Shown: positions 17,059 through 25,751 of the stretch, in pieces
How the letters are laid out: each line of letters starts with the position of its first letter
Position numbering within the stretch: position 1 is the stretch's first letter
Assembly: GCA_965227155.1 (NCBI GenBank)
Contig: OZ245731.1
Coordinates: 2,976,001 to 3,040,000 of the forward strand
Direction: 5' to 3'
Length of the DNA: 64,000 bases
Source: UBA6059 sp965227155
GTDB taxonomy: Bacteria > Bacteroidota > Bacteroidia > Cytophagales > Cyclobacteriaceae
Position numbers and translations under genes: made by a program
Notes under the pieces: generated by a model
What the model saw: only the letters and a program-made list of their open reading frames with translations
Databases searched by the model: none
What the model was told of the DNA's origin: nothing

Positions 17059-18022
17059 TATAAAAGTTGGAATTATTGGAGGAGCCGGATATACGGCTGG
17101 TGAACTTACCCGAATTTTAATTAGTCATCCTTCCGCTTCCATAGTTTACAGTCAAAGTGAGAGTAATGCGGGCAACAGTCTGGCAAAAGTACACACAGAT
17201 CTCATTGGTGAAACGGCGCTAAAGTTTGTGCCAGAGCCTACTGAAGAGGTAGACGTAGTATTTTTATGCAAAGGTCATGGGCAGAGTAAGAGTTACCTCG
17301 AGCAACATGAATTTTCTGATACAACCAAAATCATTGACCTGAGCCAGGATTTCAGGCTTGATAGAGAGGCCCACGAATTTGTGTACGGGCTACCGGAAAT
17401 GAATCATGATCAGATAAAAACTGCCAAAAAAGTAGCCAACCCGGGTTGCTTTGCTACTGCAATACAACTTGCATTACTTCCTTCTATTGAAAATAAAATA
17501 TATCGGAACAATATTCACATAAGTGGAATCACTGGAAGCACAGGTGCTGGTCAGGCACTAAGTAGTACCGGGCATTTTAGCTGGCGCCATAGTAATATGA
17601 GCGTATACAAACCACTCAAACATCAACACTTGCTTGAAGTTAAAGAAAGCTTTTCCATAATTGATGAAGCTTTCAACGAAGCTTTAAGGTTTGTGCCTTA
17701 TCGTGGTAATTTCACAAGGGGTATCATTGCATCTGCCTGTTTTGAAACGGACATGTCACAAAAGGAGATTGAAAAAATGTATGCAGCATATTACGCATCT
17801 GCTTCTTTCACGCATGTCATTGATCAGGTACCCGATTTAAAAATGGTAGTCAATAGTAATAAATGCCTGCTGCATCCGGTGGTAGCTGACGGTGCTGTGG
17901 TAATCATGGCTGTAATTGATAACTTAGTAAAAGGAGCATCAGGTCAAGCCGTTCAAAACATGAACCTTATGTTTGGTTTGCCTGAGAACTCAGGATTGCA
18001 ATTAAAAACCCTGGCGTATTAA
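17048..18022 (+). CDS. argC: N-acyl-gamma-glutamyl-phosphate reductase, copy 2
   Basis: The protein has 324 residues. The nucleotide-binding start is GIIGGAGYTAGELTRIL, the catalytic Cys134 is in NPGCFATAIQL, and the conserved end is VIDNLVKGASGQAVQNMN. This is the shorter ArgC form usual in Bacteroidota arg operons that contain argF'. Copy 1 at 406-1443 is a separate paralogue with a longer chain. Whether copy 2 prefers the succinylated and copy 1 the acetylated substrate is an open and testable inference. The start ATG at 17048 overlaps the argG end, and argF' starts one base after the stop. Confidence 0.94.
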   Translation: MADSIKVGIIGGAGYTAGELTRILISHPSASIVYSQSESNAGNSLAKVHTDLIGETALKFVPEPTEEVDVVFLCKGHGQSKSYLEQHEFSDTTKIIDLSQDFRLDREAHEFVYGLPEMNHDQIKTAKKVANPGCFATAIQLALLPSIENKIYRNNIHISGITGSTGAGQALSSTGHFSWRHSNMSVYKPLKHQHLLEVKESFSIIDEAFNEALRFVPYRGNFTRGIIASACFETDMSQKEIEKMYAAYYASASFTHVIDQVPDLKMVVNSNKCLLHPVVADGAVVIMAVIDNLVKGASGQAVQNMNLMFGLPENSGLQLKTLAY

Positions 18023-18023
18023 A

Positions 18024-18977
18024 ATGAGAAGATTCCTTTCTGTCAATGACACAAAAGATCCTATTAAGCTGGCTGATCATGCAATCAATCTGAAGAAACA
18101 TCCCATGATTTTTGATGAGCTCGGCCTTAGAAAAACCCTGGGAATGGTTTTCTTCAACTCCAGCTTACGTACCAGAATGAGCACGGCAAAGGCAGCTTAT
18201 AATTTAGGTATGCACGTGATTAGTCTAAATGTTGGTCAGGACTCCTGGTCTTTGGAAAGTGCAATAGGTGAGGTCATGGATGGAGGAAAAGCAGAGCATA
18301 TTCACGAAGCTGCTGCTGTGATGGGGCAGTACTGCGATATTCTTGGGATCAGGTCTTTTCCATCATTGCAGGATCGGGAGGCTGATTACAAGGATGATCT
18401 GATGCACACATTTGCCAGGCTAAGTGGAATTCCGGTCATAAGCCTGGAATCTTCTACATTGCACCCTTTGCAATCATTGGCTGACCTGGTTACCATAAAA
18501 GAATTCCAGAAAACGGAGAAGCCTAAAATAGTACTTACGTGGGCACCACATGTGAAAGCCTTACCTCAATCGGTGGCAAACTCATTCAGTGAATGGATGA
18601 TTGCAGCGGGTTATGACTATACTGTAGTGCAACCGGAAGGGTTTGAGCTGCATGAAAGCTACGTGAAGGGAGCAAATGTGAGTTATAATCAGAAGGAAGC
18701 ATTAGAAGGTGCAGATTTTGTTTATGTAAAAAACTGGTCTGCATATCAGGAATACGGCAAGGTTTCTTCAGACAGATCGTGGATAATGACCCTCGATAAG
18801 CTTAAACTGACCAATAATGCCAAATTAATGCATTGCCTGCCGGTCAGGAGGAATTTGGTGATCAGTGATGATGCTTTGGATAGTGATCATTCCGTGGTAA
18901 TACAGCAAGCTGCCAACCGCGTGTGTGCCGCACAAGCCGTATTGAAGGAAATTTTGAATGAAATAGTAGCCTTATGA
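18024..18977 (+). CDS. argF': N-acyl-ornithine carbamoyltransferase (ArgF' type, probably succinyl-specific)
   Basis: The protein has 317 residues and is very similar in layout to the Bacteroides fragilis N-succinylornithine transcarbamylase. The carbamoyl-phosphate motif is SSLRTR (residues 46-51) rather than the classical STRT. HPLQSLADLVTI and the C-terminal HCLPVRRN are also present. The specificity loop reads VMDGGKAEHIHEA. By alignment from memory, Ala90 occupies the place of Pro90 in the succinyl enzyme and Glu92 in the acetyl enzyme. Published swaps at that residue changed specificity, and lack of Glu favours succinyl-ornithine. It carbamoylates the acylated ornithine before deacylation by ArgE. 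It overlaps argB by 4 bases. Confidence 0.93.
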   Translation: MRRFLSVNDTKDPIKLADHAINLKKHPMIFDELGLRKTLGMVFFNSSLRTRMSTAKAAYNLGMHVISLNVGQDSWSLESAIGEVMDGGKAEHIHEAAAVMGQYCDILGIRSFPSLQDREADYKDDLMHTFARLSGIPVISLESSTLHPLQSLADLVTIKEFQKTEKPKIVLTWAPHVKALPQSVANSFSEWMIAAGYDYTVVQPEGFELHESYVKGANVSYNQKEALEGADFVYVKNWSAYQEYGKVSSDRSWIMTLDKLKLTNNAKLMHCLPVRRNLVISDDALDSDHSVVIQQAANRVCAAQAVLKEILNEIVAL

Positions 18978-19771
18978 GTAAAGAAAAAGTCTATGTAATA
19001 AAAGTAGGAGGGCAGGTCATTGATGATGAAGCTAAGCTCGAAACATTACTGAAGGCTTTTGCTGCCATTCCGGAGAAAAAAATACTGGTGCATGGTGGAG
19101 GAAAGCTGGCTACTGATTTTGCTAAAAAAGTAGGTTTAGTAGCGCAGATGATAGATGGGAGAAGGGTAACAGATGAAGCCATGATGGAAGTCGTAACCAT
19201 GGTTTATGGTGGACTGGTTAATAAGAAAATAGTTGCAAAGCTACAGGCCTTGAATTGCAATGCTACAGGTGCTACGGGTGCTGATAGCAATCTCATCACA
19301 TCAGCAAAGAGACCGGTAGTTAATGGTGTAGATTATGGTTGGGTTGGTGATCCTGTGATGGTCGATGAGCTTGTATTGCAGCTTTGGCTGTCTGGTGGGC
19401 TGGTACCAGTTTTAGCACCATTGACCCATGATGGTAAAGGTAACCTCTTGAATACCAATGCTGACACTATTGCTGCGGAGGCAGCCAAGGCTGCTGCAAA
19501 AATTTATGATGTATCGCTGGTATATACCTTTGAACTGCCAGGAGTATTGAAAGATATTAATGATCCTACTTCCTTGATCACACATATTAATGCAAGCTCC
19601 TTTGAATCATTTAAGGCAGAGGGGCTTATTCATAGTGGTATGATACCGAAGCTGGAAGGCGCGCTGGAGGCTGTCGGTGAAGGTGTTTCTGATGTCAGAA
19701 TCAGTCATTTTGCGGCTATAAGCAAATTTGCTGATAAGAACTTTAATGATTTCACACTTATCACAAACTAG
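18974..19771 (+). CDS. argB: N-acylglutamate kinase
   Basis: This amino acid kinase family member has 265 residues. It starts KVYVIKVGGQVID, has the glycine-rich KILVHGGGKLATDF and the substrate-binding DGRRVTDEAMMEVV, and ends with a region (GMIPKLEGALEAV) typical of ArgB. It phosphorylates N-acetyl- or N-succinyl-glutamate at the gamma carboxylate. It is the only argB in the window, so cluster 1 (argD-argC-argJ) must use this or an upstream copy. The start ATG overlaps the argF' stop. Confidence 0.94.
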   Translation: MSKEKVYVIKVGGQVIDDEAKLETLLKAFAAIPEKKILVHGGGKLATDFAKKVGLVAQMIDGRRVTDEAMMEVVTMVYGGLVNKKIVAKLQALNCNATGATGADSNLITSAKRPVVNGVDYGWVGDPVMVDELVLQLWLSGGLVPVLAPLTHDGKGNLLNTNADTIAAEAAKAAAKIYDVSLVYTFELPGVLKDINDPTSLITHINASSFESFKAEGLIHSGMIPKLEGALEAVGEGVSDVRISHFAAISKFADKNFNDFTLITN

Positions 19772-19774
19772 CTT

Positions 19775-20839
19775 TTGGATATTCGGCAACACATATCCCT
19801 GCTATCTACTTTAATCAGTACACCATCTTTAAGCCGGCAGGAAGATCAAACGGCCACCATCATTTTTGATTATCTTAAATCCCATGGGGTTCTGCCCAAG
19901 CGTAAGCACAACAACATTTGGGCGACCAATAAACATTTTGATGCTGATAAACCTACTCTGCTTTTAAATTCCCACCATGATACTGTAAAACCAAATGAGG
20001 GGTATACGCTTGATCCTTATGAACCGACAGTAACCGAGGACAAGTTGTTTGGTCTGGGTAGTAATGATGCCGGTGGGGCACTGGTATGTTTGATACACAC
20101 CTTTTTACATTTTCATGATCGGGATGACCTTAATTTCAATATTGTATTGGCAGCTAGTGCTGAGGAAGAGATTTCTGGTCAAAACGGGATCGCTTCAATA
20201 TTAGGTGAGTTACCAAATTGTAACGCGGGAATCGTGGGAGAGCCCACGTCCTTGGCGGTAGCCAAGGCAGAAAAGGGCTTGATGGTACTGGATTGCTATG
20301 CTATAGGCGTTTCAGGGCATGCAGCACGCGATATAGGAAAAAATGCAATTTATGAGGCCTTTGAAGATATTCAGTGGTTTAGGAATTATCAATTTGAAAA
20401 GACAAGTGCTTTACTGGGGCCAGTGAAAATGACAGTTGCCATGATTGATGGTGGCTATCAGCATAATGTCATTCCGGATAAATGTCATTTTGTGGTAGAT
20501 GTCAGAACAACAGATATTTACAACAATCTAAAAGCACTTGAAATAATTCGGGAAAACGTTAAATCAAAAGTTGAGCCCAGGTCCACCCGGCTTAATTCAT
20601 CTTCCATTGATGAATCCAATCCGCTCATGAAAGCTGCTATGGCTCTTAATTTGCCAGTTTTCGGTTCGGCTACTTTATCTGACCAGGCTTTAATTCCTTT
20701 CCCGACGATAAAATTAGGTCCAGGGAAATCAGAGAGATCACATACACCAGATGAATTTATTTATTTATCCGAGCTTGAAAACGGTACCATGACCTACATC
20801 AAATTATTAAATCAATACCATACTATACTGTCGATATGA
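19775..20839 (+). CDS. argE: N-acyl-citrulline/ornithine deacylase, M20 family
   Basis: The protein has 354 residues. M20 metallopeptidase ligands are LNSHHDTVKP (His, Asp), GSNDAGGALV (bridging Asp), AEEEISGQNG (catalytic Glu and ligand Glu), GEPTSLAVAKAEKG, and RSHTPDEFI (last His). In this pathway it removes the acyl group from N-acyl-citrulline made by ArgF'. The start appears to be TTG at 19775, because no ATG lies upstream of the conserved LISTPSLSRQE and the frame would otherwise lose the domain. The stop overlaps the argH ATG. Confidence 0.93.
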   Translation: MDIRQHISLLSTLISTPSLSRQEDQTATIIFDYLKSHGVLPKRKHNNIWATNKHFDADKPTLLLNSHHDTVKPNEGYTLDPYEPTVTEDKLFGLGSNDAGGALVCLIHTFLHFHDRDDLNFNIVLAASAEEEISGQNGIASILGELPNCNAGIVGEPTSLAVAKAEKGLMVLDCYAIGVSGHAARDIGKNAIYEAFEDIQWFRNYQFEKTSALLGPVKMTVAMIDGGYQHNVIPDKCHFVVDVRTTDIYNNLKALEIIRENVKSKVEPRSTRLNSSSIDESNPLMKAAMALNLPVFGSATLSDQALIPFPTIKLGPGKSERSHTPDEFIYLSELENGTMTYIKLLNQYHTILSI

Positions 20840-22167
20840 AACTTTGGGAAAAAGGGAAGCCAGTTGAACAAAGAATTGAAGCATTTACCGTAGGTGAAGA
20901 TAGAAACCTTGACAAGCATCTTGCACCATTTGATGTGTTAGGATCTCTGGCACACATCCAGATGCTGGCTAGTATTGGTTTGCTTGAACAGGAAGAACTG
21001 TCACAGCTGAGTGAAAAATTGAAGCAGTTATACCAGGAGGCTTTAGCGGGACAATTATTGATTGAGGAAGGTGTGGAGGATATCCATTCTCAGGTAGAAC
21101 TATTGTTGACAAGCAGCCTGGGGGATATGGGTAAGAAAATCCATAGCGGTAGATCCAGAAATGATCAGGTACTGGTGGATACAAAAATGTATCTGAGGTC
21201 TGAGGTAGAAAATATCGTAGAGCTCACATCAATCTTGTTCAATACGCTAATTGAACTGAGTGAAAAACATAAGCACATATTGATGCCCGGATATACGCAT
21301 ATGCAGGTGGCCATGCCTTCCAGTTTTGGATTATGGTTTGGTGCTTATGCTGAAAGTCTAATTGATGATCTTAGGTTTTTTAAAACTGCTTTTGAGATTG
21401 TCAATCAAAATCCACTGGGTTCTGCTGCTGGTTATGGATCTTCATTTCCACTAGATCGTCAGTTAACAACAAGCTTGCTGGGATTTGAATCTTTGAATGT
21501 CAATTCTGTTTATGCCCAAATGACCCGGGGAAAATCCGAGAAATCTGTTGCCACAGCTATATCCTACCTTGCAGCTACGGTAGGCAAGATGTCAATGGAT
21601 ATTTGTCTTTATATGGGACAGAATTATGGCTTTTTCACCTTTCCTGATTCCCTTACCACAGGGTCCAGTATCATGCCCCATAAGAAAAACCCCGATGTTT
21701 TTGAATTGATTAGGGCACGTTGTAATGCATTGCAATCATTGCCAATAGAGTTGTCTTACATTCAATCGAATTTGCCTACCGGCTACCACAGGGATTTGCA
21801 GTTGCTTAAGGAAACACTCCTTCCGGGTATCTTTCACATGAAAGAAGTACTGGATATAACTAATTATATGCTGCAACATGTGGAGGTAAATCACAACTTG
21901 ATTCAAGAACCCAGGTACGACTATTTATTCACTGTCGAAAAGGTTAATGCGTTGGTTCTGCAGGGTGTACCATTTAGAGATGCCTATAAGCAAGTTGGCC
22001 TAGCCATAGAAGAAGGAAGCTATGTGCCTGACAGAACAGTAAAGCATGACCATATCGGAAGTATAGGCAATCCGGGCAATGAAATCATTAAGGAAAAAAT
22101 GCAAAGCCTACTGGGGCAGTTTCCTTTCGAAGAAGTAAAACAAAAGCTTAGTGCCTTGATTCACTAA
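20836..22167 (+). CDS. argH: Argininosuccinate lyase
   Basis: ArgH splits argininosuccinate to arginine and fumarate. The protein has 443 residues with the fumarase/aspartase superfamily signature GSSIMPHKKNPD, the early SGRSRNDQVLVDTKM, and HMQVAMPSSFGLWFGAY. It is the last gene of the operon. Its 3' end overlaps the end of the minus-strand sulfatase gene by 4 bases, leaving no room for a terminator between the two convergent operons. Confidence 0.96.
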   Translation: MKLWEKGKPVEQRIEAFTVGEDRNLDKHLAPFDVLGSLAHIQMLASIGLLEQEELSQLSEKLKQLYQEALAGQLLIEEGVEDIHSQVELLLTSSLGDMGKKIHSGRSRNDQVLVDTKMYLRSEVENIVELTSILFNTLIELSEKHKHILMPGYTHMQVAMPSSFGLWFGAYAESLIDDLRFFKTAFEIVNQNPLGSAAGYGSSFPLDRQLTTSLLGFESLNVNSVYAQMTRGKSEKSVATAISYLAATVGKMSMDICLYMGQNYGFFTFPDSLTTGSSIMPHKKNPDVFELIRARCNALQSLPIELSYIQSNLPTGYHRDLQLLKETLLPGIFHMKEVLDITNYMLQHVEVNHNLIQEPRYDYLFTVEKVNALVLQGVPFRDAYKQVGLAIEEGSYVPDRTVKHDHIGSIGNPGNEIIKEKMQSLLGQFPFEEVKQKLSALIH

Positions 22168-23606
22168 TTTATCGTACCGATAGGGCGATTATCATTACCT
22201 TCTATCTTGGTCAATGCATCACCTATTTCCTGTCTTTTCTGGTTAGCTAAATTGGTTAATTTTTCAACAATTTCAGGGTATTCAGCTGAAAGATCTTTCG
22301 TTTCGCCCATATCCTCTTCCATATTGTAAAGCATTGGTTTTGTGATTTCAAGTCTGGTTGTTTTTGCAGGTAAACCATCCTTGCCGCCCGGTTGCCCGTC
22401 CAAGCTCACATATTTGTGGGGGAAGACAAGCTTCCATTCATCGCTTCGTATTGCCTGTAGTTCATTGGTGCCAAAATAGAAATAATAGGCATCATGCGGG
22501 TTTTTTGAAGATTTACCTGTAATAATTGGCCATACATCTTTCCCATCTATGGTATTTTCTGGTAAATCAAGGCCTATCAAGCCTGCAATGGTAGGCAATA
22601 GATCAATGGTCATAATTGGAACATCTGAAACCATACCAGCAGGTATTTGCTCAGGATAGCTGAGGATACCCGGAACTCTAACGCCGCCTTCCCAGGTGGT
22701 TTGTTTGCCTTCTCGGAGAGGATCTGCCGAACCTGCATGATCTCCATAAGCCAACCATGGACCATTATCAGAAGTAAAAATGACAAGCGTATTCTTCCTT
22801 AGGTCTAAGGATTCAAGTTTCTTCATTATTTCACCTACTGACCAATCGATTTCAGATATCACATCTCCATACAGTCCGCGCTCCGTAGTACCTATATATT
22901 CCTTGCCTGCAAAAAGTGGCACATGTGGTTGAGGATGTGCCAGGTAGAGAAAGAATGGCTTATCCTGATTCTTCTCTATAAAAGAAAGGCTCTTTTGAGT
23001 AAGCGCTTTAGTTAGAAACTGTTGATCTTCCAGCGTATCAATTACAGTTTCATTTTCAATGAGCGGAAGTGGAGGAAAATCAAAAATAGTACCCTGCCAG
23101 GGGTGATTTGGCCACATATCATTTGAATAAGGAATCCCATAGAATTCGTCAAATCCATGATTGGTTGGCAAAAACTTTTTGGCATCACCCAAATGCCATT
23201 TTCCATATATCGCAGTAGCATAATCCTTCTGTTTTACTAACTCAGCAAGGGTTGTTTCATTAGGGTTAAGTCCTTTTACTGCATTTGGTACAAAAGCTCC
23301 ATGCACGCCAATTCTATTGGGATAGCAACCTGTTAATAATCCGGCTCTGCTTGCTGAACATACCGGTTGGGGTACATAAAAGTTAGTGAACCTTACCCCT
23401 GAGTTGGCTAATGCATCTATATTAGGTGTGCTAAACCCTTTTGCACCGTAGCAACTAAGGTCGGCATATCCCTGATCATCGGTAAGTATGACAATGATAT
23501 TGGGCATTTCAGATACAGGATTTTCCTCATTTGATACACTAGATTTTGGTTTGCAAGAAAAAACTGTAACGAATATTAGAATTGCTATTGAGTTTAAGTA
23601 TTTCAT
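22164..23606 (-). CDS. Lipoprotein sulfatase
   Basis: The protein has 480 residues with a lipoprotein signal (VTVFSC, Cys18), so it is probably anchored in the periplasm or outer membrane. The formylglycine motif is CSASRAGLLTG with Cys83; the usual third-position Pro is Ala, which is seen in many bacterial S1 sulfatases. Metal ligands are seen in ILTDDQGYADLS and FTSDNGPW, with GKWHLGD also present. The enzyme hydrolyses a sulfate ester, but the substrate cannot be read from sequence. It needs a formylglycine-generating enzyme, which is not in the window. It lies 8 bases after metZ on the same strand, so the two genes are probably co-transcribed. Confidence 0.9.
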   Translation of the reverse strand: MKYLNSIAILIFVTVFSCKPKSSVSNEENPVSEMPNIIVILTDDQGYADLSCYGAKGFSTPNIDALANSGVRFTNFYVPQPVCSASRAGLLTGCYPNRIGVHGAFVPNAVKGLNPNETTLAELVKQKDYATAIYGKWHLGDAKKFLPTNHGFDEFYGIPYSNDMWPNHPWQGTIFDFPPLPLIENETVIDTLEDQQFLTKALTQKSLSFIEKNQDKPFFLYLAHPQPHVPLFAGKEYIGTTERGLYGDVISEIDWSVGEIMKKLESLDLRKNTLVIFTSDNGPWLAYGDHAGSADPLREGKQTTWEGGVRVPGILSYPEQIPAGMVSDVPIMTIDLLPTIAGLIGLDLPENTIDGKDVWPIITGKSSKNPHDAYYFYFGTNELQAIRSDEWKLVFPHKYVSLDGQPGGKDGLPAKTTRLEITKPMLYNMEEDMGETKDLSAEYPEIVEKLTNLANQKRQEIGDALTKIEGNDNRPIGTIN

Positions 23607-23614
23607 AATTAACT

Positions 23615-24781
23615 CTAATTAATTGCCTGTTCAATATCAAATATAATATCATCAATATGCTCTAGACCTACTGAAACTCTCAAGAGCCCATTTGTAATAC
23701 CAACCTGAAGCCTTTCATCCTCGCTAAGTTTGGAATGGGTTGTTGAGGCGGGATGGGTTATAATGGTCCTTGTATCACCCAGATTTGCTGATATGCTTAT
23801 CATTTTTAAGGCATTAATAAATTTAAAAACCTCTTTTTCACCAGATTGGAGTTCAAAAGTTACTAAACCACCACCCATTTTCATCTGTTTTTTAGCAAGT
23901 GCTACTGAAGGGTGAGAATCTAAAAAAGGATATTTCACCCATGCTACCTTAGGATGCTGTTCCAGATATTGGGCTAATTTGTAAGCATTATCGCAATGTC
24001 GATCCATTCGCACATGCAAGGTTTCCAGGCTTTTTGACAAAATCCAGGCATGGAATGGAGACAAAGCAGGACCTGTATGACGGGTCATAAACATGATTTG
24101 GTCAATAATCTCCTTAGATGCCAATATGGCTCCCCCTAGTACGCGACCCTGGCCATCAATAAACTTAGTTGCAGAGTGAGTAACTATATCAGCACCAAAA
24201 TCACCCGGCTTCTGTAAATAAGGTGTGGCAAAGCAATTATCAATATTCATCAGGATACCATGCGCTTTACATAGTTTGCCCATATGTTCCAGGTTCATGA
24301 TATCAAGACCTGGATTGCTAGGCGTTTCTCCAAAGAATAATCGGGTATTTGGTTTAATAGCACGCTCCCAGGTTTCGGGTGCATTTATGTCTACATATGA
24401 CGTTTCAATACCCCATTGAGGGAGCAGCTGAGTAAGAATCTGATGTGTAGAACCAAATACAGAACGTGATGCCAGTACATGATCACCTGCCTTCACCAAC
24501 CCCGCTATACTGCAAAACATGGCTGCCATACCAGAGGCTGTTGGCAGACCTGCCTCCATTTTCTCCAATAAACAGAGCTTATGGATAAACTCGTCCGTAT
24601 TTGGATTGGCATATCTAGAATAGATATTACCCTCTTTTTCACCAGCGAAATAGGCCTTTGCTTCCTCTGCCGATGAAAACACAAAGCTTGAGGTAGGGAA
24701 AATTGGGGCACTATGTTCTCGATACTGGGTGCGGTCTTGCTGGGCTCGAATGGCGGCAGACTCAGCATGCAATTTTTTCAT
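23615..24781 (-). CDS. metZ: O-succinylhomoserine sulfhydrylase
   Basis: This Cys/Met-metabolism PLP enzyme has 388 residues. The cofactor lysine is Lys206 in VTHSATKFIDGQGR. NIYSRYANPNTDEF, TASGMAAMFC and MNIDNCFATPYLQKP (with the Asp that pairs with the pyridine nitrogen) are typical of the MetZ branch. It makes homocysteine from O-acylhomoserine and sulfide. The start is the ATG at 24781, 59 bases after a TACTTTTG box. No SAM riboswitch fold is apparent in the 60-base leader. A sulfatase follows in the same direction. Confidence 0.9.
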   Translation of the reverse strand: MKKLHAESAAIRAQQDRTQYREHSAPIFPTSSFVFSSAEEAKAYFAGEKEGNIYSRYANPNTDEFIHKLCLLEKMEAGLPTASGMAAMFCSIAGLVKAGDHVLASRSVFGSTHQILTQLLPQWGIETSYVDINAPETWERAIKPNTRLFFGETPSNPGLDIMNLEHMGKLCKAHGILMNIDNCFATPYLQKPGDFGADIVTHSATKFIDGQGRVLGGAILASKEIIDQIMFMTRHTGPALSPFHAWILSKSLETLHVRMDRHCDNAYKLAQYLEQHPKVAWVKYPFLDSHPSVALAKKQMKMGGGLVTFELQSGEKEVFKFINALKMISISANLGDTRTIITHPASTTHSKLSEDERLQVGITNGLLRVSVGLEHIDDIIFDIEQAIN

Positions 24782-24840
24782 ATTTCAATAACCCACTTAA
24801 AAAAAGTGCGCTTCCGTTTTAAGTCTATTCTAATCCTTAT

Positions 24841-24848
24841 CAAAAGTA
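24841..24848 (-). promoter_or_regulatory. Putative -7 box of metZ (TACTTTTG)
   Basis: Read on the minus strand, TACTTTTG matches TAnnTTTG exactly. A TTTG lies about 22 bp upstream, slightly longer than the usual spacing. The metZ start follows after 59 bases. Confidence 0.5.
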
Positions 24849-24918
24849 TGTAATTGAGCCTATTTGAATACAAATTGTAATAATTTCGTAATTAAATCAA
24901 AACGATAAAATCACTCAG

Positions 24919-25233
24919 ATGAAAGAAGTAACCGTACAGGAACTAAAGAAAATGATCGACGAGGGCGAGGATTTTCAACTTATTGATTGTCGTGAACCTC
25001 ACGAGTTTGAAAATGGCAACCTAAAGGGAGAATTGATTCCACTAGGAGAAATTATGGCTAATACCGAAAAGATTTCCAGAGATAAAAAGGTAGTCATTCA
25101 TTGTAGAAGTGGTGCACGCAGTGGGACTGCAGTAAATCAACTGGAAACCATGGAAGGCTTTGACAATCTTTTCAATTTAAAAGGAGGTATCAAAGCGTGG
25201 CATGAGCAGATTGATCCTTCAGTGCAATATTGA
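24919..25233 (+). CDS. Single-domain rhodanese
   Basis: The protein has 104 residues, all one rhodanese domain. LIDCREPHEFENG is the conserved entry motif, and the active-site loop is HCRSGARSG with catalytic Cys62. Such proteins carry a persulfide and move sulfane sulfur. It stands alone, divergent from metZ, and may share the sulfur theme of that operon. The 137-base gap between the two starts holds the metZ promoter and no other gene. Confidence 0.9.
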   Translation: MKEVTVQELKKMIDEGEDFQLIDCREPHEFENGNLKGELIPLGEIMANTEKISRDKKVVIHCRSGARSGTAVNQLETMEGFDNLFNLKGGIKAWHEQIDPSVQY

Positions 25234-25278
25234 ATTCCTAAAATGGAAAAAATATTTCTTTATCAGGAATAAAAGTAG

Positions 25279-25286
25279 TACATTTG
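25279..25286 (+). promoter_or_regulatory. Putative -7 box of the Xre/RES pair (TACATTTG)
   Basis: An exact TAnnTTTG match ends three bases before the ATG at 25290. If used, transcription would start at or near the start codon, giving a leaderless message. No clear -33 element is seen. Confidence 0.35.
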
Positions 25287-25289
25287 GGT

Positions 25290-25751
25290 ATGGGAGAGTA
25301 TAAAGACATATCCAGGGATTTTCCTAAAGCTGAAGAGCCGGCAATTACCTATCATGATTTTCCTACAATAGAGCGATTGTCGGAGCTATCTGCTATAGAT
25401 GCAAATGCTTATTCCTATTCTGGTGAGATCATCGAGCATTTGTCGCAAGAGACAAGTATTTCGCTGCAGGTGCTGGCCAATATTATAGGCATCAGTAAAA
25501 GTAAAATCTATGACCTTGCAAAGGTTAAGCAGCTTGATGAAAAGACTATTGATGCTTTGGCAGATTTTGCCTGTTTGTGGAAGGTTGGCCTGGAAGCATT
25601 TGATGGTAATCTGGAGCGATACAAAATATGGTTAGACACCATAAATCCTAATCTTGGTCAACAGAAACCTATCGTATTTTTTCAATCCAGATTGGGAAGA
25701 AGATCCCTCGAAAAGGCCTTTCAACGGATAGAGTATGGTCTTTACGGATGA
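25290..25751 (+). CDS. Xre/MbcA/ParS-type antitoxin
   Basis: The protein has 153 residues from the ATG at 25290. It has an N-terminal helix-turn-helix (LQVLANIIGISKSKIYDL) and a C-terminal toxin-binding part of DUF2384/MbcA type ending in FFQSRLGRRSLEKAFQRIEYGLYG. Such antitoxins hold the RES toxin inactive and repress their own promoter. The stop overlaps the toxin start (ATGA), the standard arrangement. The upstream TTG at 25284 overlaps the -7 box and is not preferred. Confidence 0.85.
   Translation: MGEYKDISRDFPKAEEPAITYHDFPTIERLSELSAIDANAYSYSGEIIEHLSQETSISLQVLANIIGISKSKIYDLAKVKQLDEKTIDALADFACLWKVGLEAFDGNLERYKIWLDTINPNLGQQKPIVFFQSRLGRRSLEKAFQRIEYGLYG

Noticed and set aside
24782..24918. 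SAM riboswitch upstream of metZ
   Set aside because: The leader from the -7 box is only about 60 bases and shows no multi-stem fold or conserved core.
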